Shown here: positions 37,924 through 46,979 of the stretch, one piece after another
How positions within the stretch are numbered: position 1 is the stretch's first letter
Layout of the letters: every line of letters begins with the position of its first letter
From: Sulfitobacter sp.
Lineage (GTDB): Bacteria; Pseudomonadota; Alphaproteobacteria; Rhodobacterales; Rhodobacteraceae
Length of the DNA: 64,000 nt
Assembly (NCBI GenBank): GCA_017854855.1
Contig: JAFMGZ010000008.1
Coordinates: 29,024 to 93,023 of the forward strand
Direction of reading: 5' to 3'
Notes under the pieces: generated by a model
What the model saw: only the letters and a program-made list of their open reading frames with translations
Databases searched by the model: none
Told to the model about the DNA's origin: nothing
Position numbers and translations under genes: made by a program

Positions 37924-39669
37924 TTATCGCATCTCTTCCGCCGGCTCGACCCCAAGAATACCAAGGCCTGCGGCAATTACAATCGCCGTGGCCCGTGCAA
38001 GGGCGATTTTTGCCTGTGACGTGGCCACATCGCCATCCTGCAGGAACCGCAGCGACGGCACTTCGTTGCCCTTGTTCCACAGGCCGTGGAAATCGCCCGC
38101 CAGCTCATAAAGGTAAAAGGCCACTCGATGCGGCTCATTGCTGCGCGCGGCGGTTTCAACCAGACGCGGCCATTCGGCCAGTTTGCGCAACACGCCCAGC
38201 TCGCTCTCATGGCTTAGCAGGCCCAGATCCGCCGCAGCCAGCGTGGCATCATCCGTGGCAATCCCCGCCTCTGCCGCCTTGCGCAGCACAGAGGCCACAC
38301 GGGCATGCGCATATTGCACGTAGAACACCGGGTTCTCGCGGCTTTGCTCAAGCACCTTGTCAAAGTCAAAGTCCAGCATGGCATCATTCTTGCGGGTCAG
38401 CATCACAAAGCGCGTCACATCCGGGCCGACCTGATCCACCACATCGCGCAGGGTCACAAAGGTGCCTGCCCGTTTGGACATCTTGAACGGCTCGCCATTC
38501 TTGAACAGTTTCACCAGCTGGGTCAGCTTGATGTCCAGCGGTACCTTGCCATCAGACAGCGCCGAGACGGCCGCTTTCATGCGTTTGACATAGCCACCAT
38601 GATCGGCACCAAAGACGTCGATCAACATATCAAAGCCGCGCTGCACCTTGTCATAGTGATAGGCGATGTCCGGCGCGAAATAGGTCCAGCCACCATCCGA
38701 TTTCATCACCGGCCGGTCCACATCATCGCCATGCGCGGTGGACCGGAACAGGGTCTGTTCGCGCGGTTCCCAATCCTCGGGCTTTTTGCCCTTTGGCGGC
38801 TCCAGCACGCCTTCATAGATCAGACCCTTGTTTTTCAGATCATCAAGGGCGGCCTCAATCCGACCAGAGCCATAAAGCGACTTTTCGGAGTAGAATACAT
38901 CCATCTGCACGCCCAGCGACTTGAGGTCGGCGCGGATCAGATCCATCATCTTTTCGGTGGCAAAGTTGCGGACCTCTTCGAGCCAGACATCCTCGCCTTG
39001 ATCGAGGTATATGTCGCCAACCTTTGCCTTTAGGTCCTCGCCCACCTCGATCAGGTAGTCGCCCGGATAGCTGCCCTCTGGCCAGTCCACGGACAGATCA
39101 TGGGCCTCCTGGTAGCGCAGATAGACAGAGCGCGCCAAGACATCGACCTGTGCGCCGCCATCGTTGATGTAATATTCGCGCGTCACATCAAAACCTGCGA
39201 AATCCAGCAGGCTGGCCAATGCATCGCCAAATACCGCCCCCCGCGTATGTCCCACATGCAAGGGGCCGGTCGGGTTAGCCGATACATATTCCACGTTGAC
39301 ACGCTGTCCCTGCCCCAAGCCGCCCCGGCCAAAGCTTGTGCCCACGTCCAGCACGGTTTTCGCAATCGACTGCCACACCGCCGGGGCCAGCCGCAGGTTC
39401 AAAAAGCCAGGGCCCGCCACCTCGGCGCTGGTGATGCGCGGATCATCGGTCAGCCGGGCCGCCAATGTCTCTGCGATGTCACGCGGTTTCATCCCCGCAG
39501 GCTTGGCCAGCACCATCGCCGCATTGGTGGCCATATCGCCATGCGCCGCATCGCGCGGCGGCTCTGCCGTGATGGGGTCAAAGTTCAACCCTTCAGGCAG
39601 GCTGCCTTCGCGGACCATCTGGTCCAGCGTGGTCGTGATCAGGGTGCGGATTTCGGCAAAGATGTTCAT
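37924..39669 (-). CDS. argS: Arginine--tRNA ligase
   Basis: A 581-residue class I synthetase of usual length. The HIGH-equivalent is in [16 protein letters not shown], preceded by [11 protein letters not shown]; the KMSKS-equivalent is FKMSKRAG. The N-terminal Add1 domain ([17 protein letters not shown]) and C-terminal DALR domain ([33 protein letters not shown]) are present. Start 39669 has AAGGA nine bases upstream. The gap to dgt (39670-39788) holds no gene. Confidence 0.96.
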   Translation of the reverse strand: MNIFAEIRTLITTTLDQMVREGSLPEGLNFDPITAEPPRDAAHGDMATNAAMVLAKPAGMKPRDIAETLAARLTDDPRITSAEVAGPGFLNLRLAPAVWQSIAKTVLDVGTSFGRGGLGQGQRVNVEYVSANPTGPLHVGHTRGAVFGDALASLLDFAGFDVTREYYINDGGAQVDVLARSVYLRYQEAHDLSVDWPEGSYPGDYLIEVGEDLKAKVGDIYLDQGEDVWLEEVRNFATEKMMDLIRADLKSLGVQMDVFYSEKSLYGSGRIEAALDDLKNKGLIYEGVLEPPKGKKPEDWEPREQTLFRSTAHGDDVDRPVMKSDGGWTYFAPDIAYHYDKVQRGFDMLIDVFGADHGGYVKRMKAAVSALSDGKVPLDIKLTQLVKLFKNGEPFKMSKRAGTFVTLRDVVDQVGPDVTRFVMLTRKNDAMLDFDFDKVLEQSRENPVFYVQYAHARVASVLRKAAEAGIATDDATLAAADLGLLSHESELGVLRKLAEWPRLVETAARSNEPHRVAFYLYELAGDFHGLWNKGNEVPSLRFLQDGDVATSQAKIALARATAIVIAAGLGILGVEPAEEMR

Positions 39670-39788
39670 GGTCAGGTTCCTTCGTTCCCGCCCATGTATC
39701 ACTTGGGCAAGGGCAGTCAATCAAGCGGGCAAAGTCAATCGGCGCATTGGCCCCAAAAAGTCACTGGCCCGACCTAGCAAAGCTGCCT

Positions 39789-40928
39789 TCAGCCAAGCAG
39801 TCGCGCATGTTCGGCATAGGCGAAACGGTCCGTCATCCCGGCGATATAGTCACTTACCATCCGTGCCAATGTGGTGCGGTCCTGTGCGGCCTCTTCGATC
39901 TGGCGCGCCCAATGTCGCGGCAGCAGCGCCGGATTTTCCAAAAACAGCGGGAACAGTTCCTCAACCACTTTTGTGACCTCGGCGCGCTTTTTCATCACCG
40001 AAGGGGCGCGGTACATGCGTTTGAACAAAAAGTCCCGGATCGCCCGCAAATCTTGCCACATCTGGTCGGAAAAGCGGATCACCGGCCGCCCCAGATGCCG
40101 GATGTCTGCGGCGGATTGCGCGCCCGCCTGCGCCAGACTGCTGCGCGAGGTTTCAATCACATCGCTGACCATCATGCCAAAGACCCGCCGCAGCGCCTCA
40201 TGCCTGCGCCGGTAGCTGTCGGTATCGGGATACAGCCGGTCCACCTCGGCATAGGCCGGTCCCACCAGCGGCAAATGCGCAATCTCGGATTCGCTGAACA
40301 ATTCCGCGCGCAAACCGTCATGCAGATCGTGGTTGTTATAGGCGATATCGTCAGAAAGGGCCGCCACCTGCGCCTCGGCACTGGCATGGGTATGCAGTTC
40401 CAGATCGTGCAGCGCGTTATAATCGGCCAGCGCATAGGGCAGATCACCGGTCACCGGCCCGTTGTGTTTAGCGATCCCTTCCAAAGTATCCCATGTCAGG
40501 TTCAGCCCGTCGAATTCCGCGTAATGCCGCTCAAGCGATGTGACGATGCGAATGGCCTGGGCATTGTGATCAAAGCCGCCATAGGGGGCCATCAGCGCAT
40601 GCAGCGCGTCCTCGCCCGTATGACCGAAAGGGGTGTGGCCCAGATCATGCGCCAGCGCCACGGCCTCTGTCAGCTCTCCATTAAGCCCCAATGCCCCCGC
40701 AATCGTGCGCGCCACCTGCGCCACCTCGATCGAATGGGTAAGACGCGTGCGATAATAATCGCCCTCATGTTCCACGAACACCTGCGTCTTGTGCTTGAGC
40801 CGCCGAAAGGCGCTGGCATGGATGATACGGTCGCGGTCCCGCTGATAGCAGGAGCGAAAAGTGCTTTCCTCTTCCGGTACCCGCCGTCCCATGGCAGTGA
40901 CCGGATCCGAGGCATATGGAGCGCGCAT
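39789..40928 (-). CDS. Deoxyguanosinetriphosphate triphosphohydrolase-like protein
   Basis: A 379-residue HD-domain dNTPase of the dgt-like family. Landmarks: SAFRRLKHKTQVF, HEGDYYRTRLTHSIEVAQ with His65, and HDLGHTPFGHTGEDAL with His94-Asp95 as metal ligands; HNAQAIRIV and DDIAYNNHDLHDGL follow. It hydrolyses dNTPs to nucleosides and triphosphate, adjusting pools together with dcd, mazG and nrdJ in this window. It is divergent from erpA. Confidence 0.9.
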   Translation of the reverse strand: MRAPYASDPVTAMGRRVPEEESTFRSCYQRDRDRIIHASAFRRLKHKTQVFVEHEGDYYRTRLTHSIEVAQVARTIAGALGLNGELTEAVALAHDLGHTPFGHTGEDALHALMAPYGGFDHNAQAIRIVTSLERHYAEFDGLNLTWDTLEGIAKHNGPVTGDLPYALADYNALHDLELHTHASAEAQVAALSDDIAYNNHDLHDGLRAELFSESEIAHLPLVGPAYAEVDRLYPDTDSYRRRHEALRRVFGMMVSDVIETSRSSLAQAGAQSAADIRHLGRPVIRFSDQMWQDLRAIRDFLFKRMYRAPSVMKKRAEVTKVVEELFPLFLENPALLPRHWARQIEEAAQDRTTLARMVSDYIAGMTDRFAYAEHARLLG

Positions 40929-41011
40929 TGCGTCTGGTCCTTGTGGCCTGTCCTAAGCCTTTCTATATTGGACATATACAGCGATGAAAACCGCCGCATC
41001 GGAGCGTCACC

Positions 41012-41335
41012 ATGAACCTGCCCCCAAAAGTCACCTCTCGCGCCTTTGAACGCCTCGCCGAGATCGGCGCATCCGGTCAGGGCAAAGCCCTGCGCGTGGC
41101 CGTCGAAGGCGGCGGATGTTCGGGGTTTCAGTATGAAATCGCGCTGGACGAACCCAAAGAGGATGATCTGGTGCTTGAAGGCGGCGGGCAGAAGGTTGTG
41201 GTCGACAGCATTTCACTGCCGTTTCTCGCCAATGCGGTGATCGACTTCTCCGAAGAACTGATTGGCGCGCGATTTGTCATCGACAACCCCAACGCCACCT
41301 CTGCCTGCGGCTGCGGCACCTCCTTTTCGATGTAG
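41012..41335 (+). CDS. erpA: Iron-sulfur cluster insertion protein ErpA (A-type carrier)
   Basis: A 107-residue A-type Fe-S carrier that delivers clusters to target proteins. The three cluster cysteines are all there: Cys36 in EGGGCSGFQYEI, and the pair in SACGCGTSFSM at the C-terminus. GARFVIDNPNAT is typical. It is divergent from the dgt-like gene, an order seen in related genomes, and convergent with the next uncharacterised gene after 16 bases. Confidence 0.92.
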   Translation: MNLPPKVTSRAFERLAEIGASGQGKALRVAVEGGGCSGFQYEIALDEPKEDDLVLEGGGQKVVVDSISLPFLANAVIDFSEELIGARFVIDNPNATSACGCGTSFSM

Positions 41336-41351
41336 GTGATGTGGGCGCAGA

Positions 41352-42416
41352 TCACGCCCCTGCCGCCCGAGAGAACCCTTTGAAGAAGGACCCAAACATC
41401 GCTGATGAGTCCTCGGCCCGCTGCAAGATGGCGCGGCTGTCCGCATCCAGGTAGGGTAGGATCGCCGCCCGCATCGCCGACCAGTCGGCCCGCCGCGCGC
41501 CCCCCAGATCATACAGACATTTCGACAGCGGCCGCAGCGCACCGCCTGTCACTGCCTGATCCCGGAACACCAGCGGCCCCTCGCCGATTTCGACCTCAAA
41601 AGCGCTCTGGCCCGTGACCCTCTGCGCCCAGCCTGTGACCAAATAGGTATGAAACCCATCCATCGCCATATGTCTGCCCTGCGGCCCTGCGGGCACAATG
41701 GCAACATGTGCATCCGCTACCGCCTGGCTCCAGATTGCACTGGGCGTCACGCCCGCAAACCGCAGCGCCAGACAGACCTCGGCCAGCAGATCATGGTTTT
41801 GATCCAGATAGGCCAGCAACCCGGTATATTCCAATGAAACCAGCGCCTCTTCGCTCAGCTGCGGGTCCTTCTTGCCGTATTCCGACAGATAAAAGACGAT
41901 ATGGGTCAGCTCATAGGCCGCTTTCTTGTTGGGCAGGGCAAAGGTCTGCGGCCTTGCCACAAAGCGGTTCAACCGCTGCTCAAGGTCCCCCTCCGACAAA
42001 GGGTCCGCCGCCCCGCGCCGCGCCAAAAGCCGTGTGGCCTCGGCCCGCTGCAGATCAGACAGTTCTGCCTCAACCAGACCGGTTGACGCCACCCAGCGGC
42101 ACAGCGATTGCCCTTTGCACCCATCCAACCCCAGATCTTCGAGATCCAGACAGATCGACAGGAAGAACCGGTAGTATTGCGGATAAAACCGCAGCCTTTC
42201 CTCCATCTGATCGTAAAATCGCTCGAAGGGGGCCAGGGCTGCTGGCGGCAATTGCATCTCCAGCGCCGTCAGCACACTCAGCAGCTCGGCATTCTCCTTG
42301 AGCCAATAAACGTCATCCAACGGCTGTCGCCGCTCGGCCACGCCCCGCAGCAGGCTGGCCATATTCTGCGCCCCGTCCAGGGGGGCTTTTGCCGGAAATA
42401 CAATAATATTTGTCAT
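41352..42416 (-). CDS. Uncharacterised alpha-helical protein (DUF6902-like)
   Basis: A 354-residue, mostly helical protein. Recognisable stretches are FYPQYYRFFLSICLDLEDLG, ELTHIVFYLSEYGKKDPQLSE, YLDQNHDLLAEVCLALRFAG and, near the end, GGARRADWSAMRAAILPYL. From memory it fits a group called DUF6902 in Rhodobacterales, but I am not sure of the name. The THxVFYLSxYG plus HDLLAE pattern faintly recalls uncharacterised proteins found beside peptide natural-product genes in actinobacteria. Start 42416 (MTNIIVFPAKAPL) has GGGTGA upstream. It is 66 bases downstream of a 75-residue protein gene and surely co-transcribed with it. Confidence 0.7.
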   Translation of the reverse strand: MTNIIVFPAKAPLDGAQNMASLLRGVAERRQPLDDVYWLKENAELLSVLTALEMQLPPAALAPFERFYDQMEERLRFYPQYYRFFLSICLDLEDLGLDGCKGQSLCRWVASTGLVEAELSDLQRAEATRLLARRGAADPLSEGDLEQRLNRFVARPQTFALPNKKAAYELTHIVFYLSEYGKKDPQLSEEALVSLEYTGLLAYLDQNHDLLAEVCLALRFAGVTPSAIWSQAVADAHVAIVPAGPQGRHMAMDGFHTYLVTGWAQRVTGQSAFEVEIGEGPLVFRDQAVTGGALRPLSKCLYDLGGARRADWSAMRAAILPYLDADSRAILQRAEDSSAMFGSFFKGFSRAAGA

Positions 42417-42482
42417 ATTCACCCATAGTCCCCATCGGATGAAAACGCCCGGCACCTGCGTGCCGGACGCCTTGGTTTGCAA

Positions 42483-42710
42483 TCAGACGCTGGTGGTAAA
42501 CAACCCCACCCTGTCGCCATCAAGGATATTGCTGCCCCCGCCCAGAAGGCCGTTGGTAAAAAGCGCCACCCCTTCGCCCGACATCATGTCGGACCTGCCA
42601 GACGATGTGCCGGTCGCGAAGGCCTCGCTGCCAAAGCCTGTATCCATGCGGCCGGGCTGCCGGGCTGCAAATTCATCTGTCACGGTCTGGATACGATTCA
42701 GTGTTGTCAT
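42483..42710 (-). CDS. 75-residue protein with duplicated GxxVxLFT motif
   Basis: A small acidic, cysteine-free protein. Its start at 42710 has AAGGA seven bases upstream. The N-terminal half (MTTLNRIQTVTDEFAARQPG) is leader-like and helical; the second half is Gly/Ser-rich and carries GEGVALFT (45-52) and GDRVGLFT (65-72), an eight-residue motif repeated at a 20-residue spacing, ending FTTSV. It is first in a two-gene unit with the DUF6902-like gene. Function unknown; it could be a modified-peptide precursor or a small structural protein. Confidence 0.65.
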   Translation of the reverse strand: MTTLNRIQTVTDEFAARQPGRMDTGFGSEAFATGTSSGRSDMMSGEGVALFTNGLLGGGSNILDGDRVGLFTTSV

Positions 42711-43063
42711 TAGAAGTTCCTTTCCTGTCAAATTGGCAAAACCACAACTTTAAGATGTAGCAAAATTACGTTCTCTCGCAAAAAGTGGATTTCCAAGCGG
42801 AATTTTCGAACAGCCCCCGAAACACCAAAATTATCCACAAATCATCAAATCCCACTGCGCAGAAAAAACGCTGGATTTTCGTTTATCCACAGGGCTGAAA
42901 ATAGTTACCCACAGGCCTGAAATCCCCCTGCCTTTCAGGGCCGCCGCGCAATAAATCAATCTCAGGTGGCATTGATTCGATAAACACACCCTAAAAGAAA
43001 GCTGCTTTCCCTTGCCCCATCGCATCAGCTAAACCACCCCCAACCCTTTCCGGAGTGACAGAC
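42711..43063. promoter_or_regulatory. AT-rich intergenic region with DnaA-box cluster
   Basis: A 353-base gap between divergent genes, clearly more AT-rich than its surroundings. It has two perfect DnaA boxes TTATCCACA at 42831-42839 and 42883-42891 and a one-mismatch box TTACCCACA at 42905-42913, all in the same direction within 83 bases. A GATTC (CcrM-type GANTC) site lies at 42974-42978 and a small CCCTG/CAGGG hairpin at 42926-42940. No gene is seen. It must contain both neighbouring promoters. Confidence 0.7.
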
Positions 43064-43846
43064 ATGAAGATCGCCAGCTTCAACATAAACGGGATCAAAG
43101 CCCGGATAGACGCCCTTCCGGCGTGGCTCGACAGCGCAGAGCCCGATATCGTGGTGCTGCAGGAAATCAAAACCGTCGACGAAGCATTTCCTACGCAGAT
43201 TTTCGAAGATCGTGGGTATAACGTCGAAACCCACGGGCAGAAATCCTTCAACGGGGTTGCCATCTTGTCAAAATACCCGCTGGAGGACGTCACCCGCGGC
43301 CTGCCGGGCGATGAATCCGACGAACAGGCCCGCTGGATTGAGGCGACCGTGATCGGCAAACAGGACGCATTGCGGATCTGCGGGCTGTATCTGCCCAATG
43401 GCAATCCCGCGCCGGGGCCGAAATTTGATTACAAACTGGCTTGGATGGCCCGCATGGAGGCCCGCGCCAAAGCGCTGCTGGCAGAAGAGACGACTTTTCT
43501 GATGGCGGGCGATTACAACATCATCCCCCAGGCCGAAGACGCAGCCAAGCCCGACAGCTGGCGCGATGATGCCCTGTTTCTGCCTGAGGCCCGCAATGCC
43601 TGGCGGCGCATCGTGAACCTGGGACTGACAGAGGCCTTCCGCGCCCGCACCCAAGGTCCCGGTCATTATAGTTTCTGGGACTATCAGGCCGGTGCCTGGA
43701 ACCGCAACAACGGCATCCGGATCGACCATTTCCTGCTCAGCCCCGCCTGCGCCGACCGCCTGCGCGACTGCCAGATCGACAAGGACGTGCGCGGAGGCGA
43801 AAAACCCTCAGACCACGTCCCCATATGGGTCGATCTGGACATCTGA
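43064..43846 (+). CDS. xthA: Exodeoxyribonuclease III
   Basis: A 260-residue AP endonuclease/3'-exonuclease of the XthA family, acting in base-excision repair. Landmarks: KIASFNINGIKARID, the metal-binding Glu34 in LQEIKT, GLYLPNGN, MAGDYNIIP, NNGIRIDHFLLS and the catalytic SDHVPIW near the end. The ATG at 43064 has GGAG eight bases upstream; a GTG three codons earlier is less likely. Its stop lies three bases before the second long-hairpin repeat. A DNA glycosylase gene is nearby at 45.5 kb. Confidence 0.94.
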   Translation: MKIASFNINGIKARIDALPAWLDSAEPDIVVLQEIKTVDEAFPTQIFEDRGYNVETHGQKSFNGVAILSKYPLEDVTRGLPGDESDEQARWIEATVIGKQDALRICGLYLPNGNPAPGPKFDYKLAWMARMEARAKALLAEETTFLMAGDYNIIPQAEDAAKPDSWRDDALFLPEARNAWRRIVNLGLTEAFRARTQGPGHYSFWDYQAGAWNRNNGIRIDHFLLSPACADRLRDCQIDKDVRGGEKPSDHVPIWVDLDI

Positions 43847-43849
43847 CAT

Positions 43850-44037
43850 CTCTGGTCTGGCACCGCCCTTGCTTGACCACCAGGCGGGCGGAGGGATGTC
43901 TGGATGCCAAGAAAAATCGCGGAGGGACCCGCCCCGGCGGGATACCGCTATTTTACTTGGCATCCGGACAGCGCTCTGCCAGGCAGGGGATCAATCAAGG
44001 GCGGTGCCAGACTTTCTGGGATGGTAGGCCCGCAGCG
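43850..44037. repeat. Long-hairpin intergenic repeat, copy 2
   Basis: About 188 bases related to copy 1 at 21463-21653, same orientation. P1 pairs 43854-43876 with 43991-44013 (21 of 23 pairs). P3 pairs 43898-43922 with 43945-43969 (22 of 25, plus one wobble). The apical stem is CCCGC/GCGGG at 43928-43941. P2 is weak here. Several paired positions differ from copy 1 on both sides while keeping pairing. It lies between the convergent xthA and HNH genes. Confidence 0.85.
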
Positions 44038-44091
44038 GATGACCATATTCACCCCGGCTTGCGTTAACTTCCTCCCACTCAGCGGTCTAAA

Positions 44092-44676
44092 TCAGGCCTC
44101 CAACTCGGCGTCCCAATACAGAAAATCCATCCAGCTGTCGTGCAGATGGTTCGGCGGAAATTTCCGCCCCATATTGCGCAATTCCTCTGCCGCAGGCTGG
44201 CGCGGCGGTTTGCGCAGATGCAGCCCCGTCTGATGCAGCGACTTCGACCCTTTTTTCAGATTGCACGGGCTGCAGGCGGCAACGACATTCTGCCACGACG
44301 TCACCCCGCCCGAAGCCCGGGGCACCACGTGATCAAAGGTCAGATCCCCCTTGGTCCCGCAATACTGACACCGGAATTCATCCCGCAGAAATAAATTAAA
44401 GCGCGTGAAGGCCACGCGCTTTTGAGGTTTGACATAATCTTTCAGGACGACAACCGAAGGGATCCTCAGCGTCATGGTGGGACTGCGAACCACCTCGTCA
44501 TATTCAGCGACGATGTCCACCCGGTCCAGCCATTTGGCCTTGATCGCATCCTGCCAGGGCCACAGCGACAATGGATAATAGCTCAGCGGCCGGTAGTCCG
44601 CATTCAGCACCAGCGCGGGCCTGTGTTTTAGCCCCGCTGGCTGCCTGGTAAATTCGGTTCTGAAATCGCCGTCCAT
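44092..44676 (-). CDS. HNH endonuclease family protein
   Basis: A 194-residue HNH nuclease. The zinc-supported HNH core runs from FRCQYCGTKGDLTFDHVVP through ASGGVTSWQNVVAACSPCN to KKGSK, with paired CxxC motifs and the catalytic His in FDHV. The N-terminus (ALVLNADYRPLSYYPLSLW) is typical of a widespread, stand-alone chromosomal HNH family in alphaproteobacteria whose role is unclear. No intron, phage or toxin neighbours are seen. It is convergent with xthA across the hairpin repeat. Confidence 0.88.
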   Translation of the reverse strand: MDGDFRTEFTRQPAGLKHRPALVLNADYRPLSYYPLSLWPWQDAIKAKWLDRVDIVAEYDEVVRSPTMTLRIPSVVVLKDYVKPQKRVAFTRFNLFLRDEFRCQYCGTKGDLTFDHVVPRASGGVTSWQNVVAACSPCNLKKGSKSLHQTGLHLRKPPRQPAAEELRNMGRKFPPNHLHDSWMDFLYWDAELEA

Positions 44677-44800
44677 CGGTCCGCGTCCCTTGCCCCTTTT
44701 GTCTGACTATATCTCGTGGTTTAGCTCTGGCAAGCCAAAGGTTGGCACAAGATGTCGCGCACCGGAATGGCAGGGTTTTATGACTGTTTTTTGAACACGC

Positions 44801-45466
44801 TCACAATCCCAGCTTGTCGCGCATAAAGGCCAGCGCCACGCTGAGCCCGTCAGGCGCTATCCCGTGTCCGGTGCCCTTCATCACATGGGCATAGACATCT
44901 TCCCAGCCCGCCCCTTGCAGGGCTTCGGCTGCCTGCGGCAAGGACTGCGGCGGGACCACGTCATCCGCATCACCGTGGACCAAAAGGATGGATGGCCGCA
45001 CTTTCGTCTCATCCGCCAGGGATTCAGGCGACAGCAAGCGGCCGGAAAACGCAACGATTCCCGCAACTTCATCGTCGCGGCGCGGGGCCACATGCAGGGC
45101 CATCATCGTGCCTTGGGAAAATCCGAACAGCACCACCTGCTCTGGCAGCACGTCCTCATCCACCATCAGCGCATCCAGAAAGGCGTTCAGATCCACGACC
45201 GCCTGATCCATGCCGCGCATCGATTCTTCCTCAGAGGAACCGTCGATCCATGGAATCGGGAACCACTGATAGCCGTTGGGCATGCCCGCGACGGTTTCCG
45301 GCGCATCGGGGGCAATGAACAGCGTATCTGGCAAATGCTCCCCCAATGGGTCGGCAAGCCCCAGCAAATCAGCACCATTTGCACCGTATCCATGCAAGAA
45401 AACCACGATTGATCGTGTTTCACCTGACAATGGTTCCCGGCGCTCTGCGTTTAATACACGTGTCAT
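44801..45466 (-). CDS. Phospholipase/carboxylesterase family hydrolase
   Basis: A 221-residue alpha/beta hydrolase of the carboxylesterase 2 type. The oxyanion region is VVFLHGYGANGADL, the nucleophile Ser117 is in GFSQGT, Asp168 in HGDADDVVP and His201 in GTGHGI. Start 45466 is chosen because the ATG overlaps the glycosylase stop (ATGA) and has GAAGGG upstream. It is the last gene of cobK-glycosylase-esterase. The physiological ester is unknown. Confidence 0.88.
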   Translation of the reverse strand: MTRVLNAERREPLSGETRSIVVFLHGYGANGADLLGLADPLGEHLPDTLFIAPDAPETVAGMPNGYQWFPIPWIDGSSEEESMRGMDQAVVDLNAFLDALMVDEDVLPEQVVLFGFSQGTMMALHVAPRRDDEVAGIVAFSGRLLSPESLADETKVRPSILLVHGDADDVVPPQSLPQAAEALQGAGWEDVYAHVMKGTGHGIAPDGLSVALAFMRDKLGL

Positions 45467-46098
45467 CCCAGCCCTTCCCTGTTTTTCAATATACCGTAGT
45501 AGGCAAACAGCGCGCGGGCTGCAACCGACCGCCAAGGGGACCAAGCGCGCGCCATCTCATCCAACACCGCCGGCGCGGGCCGCTGTGGCAGGTCGAACAG
45601 CGCTTGGGCGGCCACCTGCAAGGCCAGATCACCGGGCGGAAACATATCCGCCCGGCCCAGACAGAACATCAAATATATCTGCGCGGTCCAGGGCCCGATG
45701 CCGGTGATCGCGGTCAGCCGGGCCATCACTTGGCGATCACTCAGGGTCTGCAAACCGGCATAATCCAGATCTTCATTGGCCAGGATCAGCGCGTAGCGGG
45801 CCTTTGGCCTGCTCAGCCCCGCGTCTTTCAGCCCGGCCTCGCCCGCTGACCTTACCGCCTCTTCGCAAGTCAGACCCGCCTTGGCCATCCGCGCCTTGAT
45901 CGCAGAGGCTGCGGCGACGCTGACCTGTTGGCTGATGACAATATCCAACAAGCCCGCAAACCCCTGTGGTTTCAGGCGCAGCGGCAAGGGACCGATCTGC
46001 GCCAAGGCCGCGTGAAACCGAGGCTCGCGCGCGCCAAGCCACGCAGCCCCTTCGGCAAGGTCCTCCGCATTCGCAATCAAACGTTGAACCTGCGTCAT
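45463..46098 (-). CDS. DNA-3-methyladenine glycosylase (AlkA/HhH-GPD)
   Basis: A 211-residue helix-hairpin-helix DNA glycosylase that removes alkylated bases. The HhH motif is LTAITGIGPWTAQ (128-140), followed by the catalytic Asp157 in FPPGDLAL. DIVISQQVSVAAA is also typical. It lacks the N-terminal TBP-like domain of E. coli AlkA, so it is the short form. Start 46098 overlaps the cobK stop (ATGA). It pairs functionally with XthA in base-excision repair. Confidence 0.9.
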   Translation of the reverse strand: MTQVQRLIANAEDLAEGAAWLGAREPRFHAALAQIGPLPLRLKPQGFAGLLDIVISQQVSVAAASAIKARMAKAGLTCEEAVRSAGEAGLKDAGLSRPKARYALILANEDLDYAGLQTLSDRQVMARLTAITGIGPWTAQIYLMFCLGRADMFPPGDLALQVAAQALFDLPQRPAPAVLDEMARAWSPWRSVAARALFAYYGILKNREGLG

Positions 46099-46850
46099 TT
46101 TTCCGCCAACCCCAGCCATGCCATCACCTCGCGCAGCGAGGCGACGGTGTTCACCCCAGGGGGCAGTTCAGGCCGGTCAATCAAGATCACCCGAAGGTTC
46201 AGCCGCTTGGCCGCCTCAAGTTTGGGGCGGCTGGGCTGCCCCCCAAGATTGCGACAGATCAGGACATCAACCCGCAGCTGTTCAAACAAGGCCACTTCGC
46301 TGTCCACCGAAAAAGGCGGGTCGCCAAACACCAGTTCCACAAAATCAAAAGGCGGTTTGCGCCCGTGCGGACTGGTTTGGCGCAGCATCAGGCAGGCCCC
46401 GGGAAAACCGGCATATTCGGGCAGGCTGGCCCAGCCGGTCGCCGAAAACACCCGTGCCGCCGGGCCGACAAACGCCATGGCGCGGGCCACATCCGGGGCG
46501 CGGCACCAAAGCGGATGTTCGCCCGGATCCCATGGGGGGCGCGCGAACGACAAGAACGGCACATCCAGCTGCGCCGCAACCTCTGCGCCCCGCTGTGTCA
46601 TGGAACCATCAAAGCCGTGGCTTGCGTCAATCACCGCATCGACCCCCGCCATGGCCCGCAACAGATGCGGCGTCAGGTCATGCGACGTAACGTCATCAAT
46701 GACCTCAAAGGGAACCGGCATTGGGGTCGCACCCCGTGGCGGCTCTGACATGACGGCCTGCACCGAGATCCCATGCCCCAACAGTTCCGAGGCAATCAAA
46801 CGTGCCTCTGAACTGCCTGCCAGCAATAATATGCGGTTGATCGGACCCAT
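46095..46850 (-). CDS. cobK: Precorrin-6A/cobalt-precorrin-6A reductase
   Basis: A 251-residue CobK/CbiJ that reduces precorrin-6A with NADPH in corrin-ring synthesis. Landmarks: RILLLAGSSEARLIASELL at the N-terminus, VDAVIDASHGFDGSMTQRG, and VLICRNLGGQPSRPKLEAAKRL toward the end. It is the only cobalamin-synthesis gene in the window and stands apart from a cob cluster, ahead of a DNA repair gene. NrdJ at 58-62 kb needs the adenosylcobalamin this pathway yields. Confidence 0.88.
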   Translation of the reverse strand: MGPINRILLLAGSSEARLIASELLGHGISVQAVMSEPPRGATPMPVPFEVIDDVTSHDLTPHLLRAMAGVDAVIDASHGFDGSMTQRGAEVAAQLDVPFLSFARPPWDPGEHPLWCRAPDVARAMAFVGPAARVFSATGWASLPEYAGFPGACLMLRQTSPHGRKPPFDFVELVFGDPPFSVDSEVALFEQLRVDVLICRNLGGQPSRPKLEAAKRLNLRVILIDRPELPPGVNTVASLREVMAWLGLAEK

Positions 46851-46979
46851 GCCCCGACATTAGGCACGCAGGCCCCAAGCACAAGACGAGACTGCACCCT
46901 GCGCCCTGCCCGCCTGTCAAAGCGGGGTTGCCCCTGCCGTTTCACGGCGCTACGCCTTGACGCAAGAGGGACTCAGAAC

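Noticed and set aside
39747..41015. A 422-codon plus-strand frame
   Set aside because: Antisense to the dgt-like gene with no Shine-Dalgarno sequence or domain.
42711..43063. Chromosome origin of replication
   Set aside because: DnaA boxes are present, but neighbours (xthA, erpA, dgt) are not the usual hemE/parAB/gidB setting of alphaproteobacterial origins, and no skew can be computed from this window.
44092..44676. HNH nuclease as part of an anti-phage or mobile element
   Set aside because: It is a stand-alone family common in alphaproteobacterial chromosomes, with no phage, toxin, helicase or integrase neighbour.
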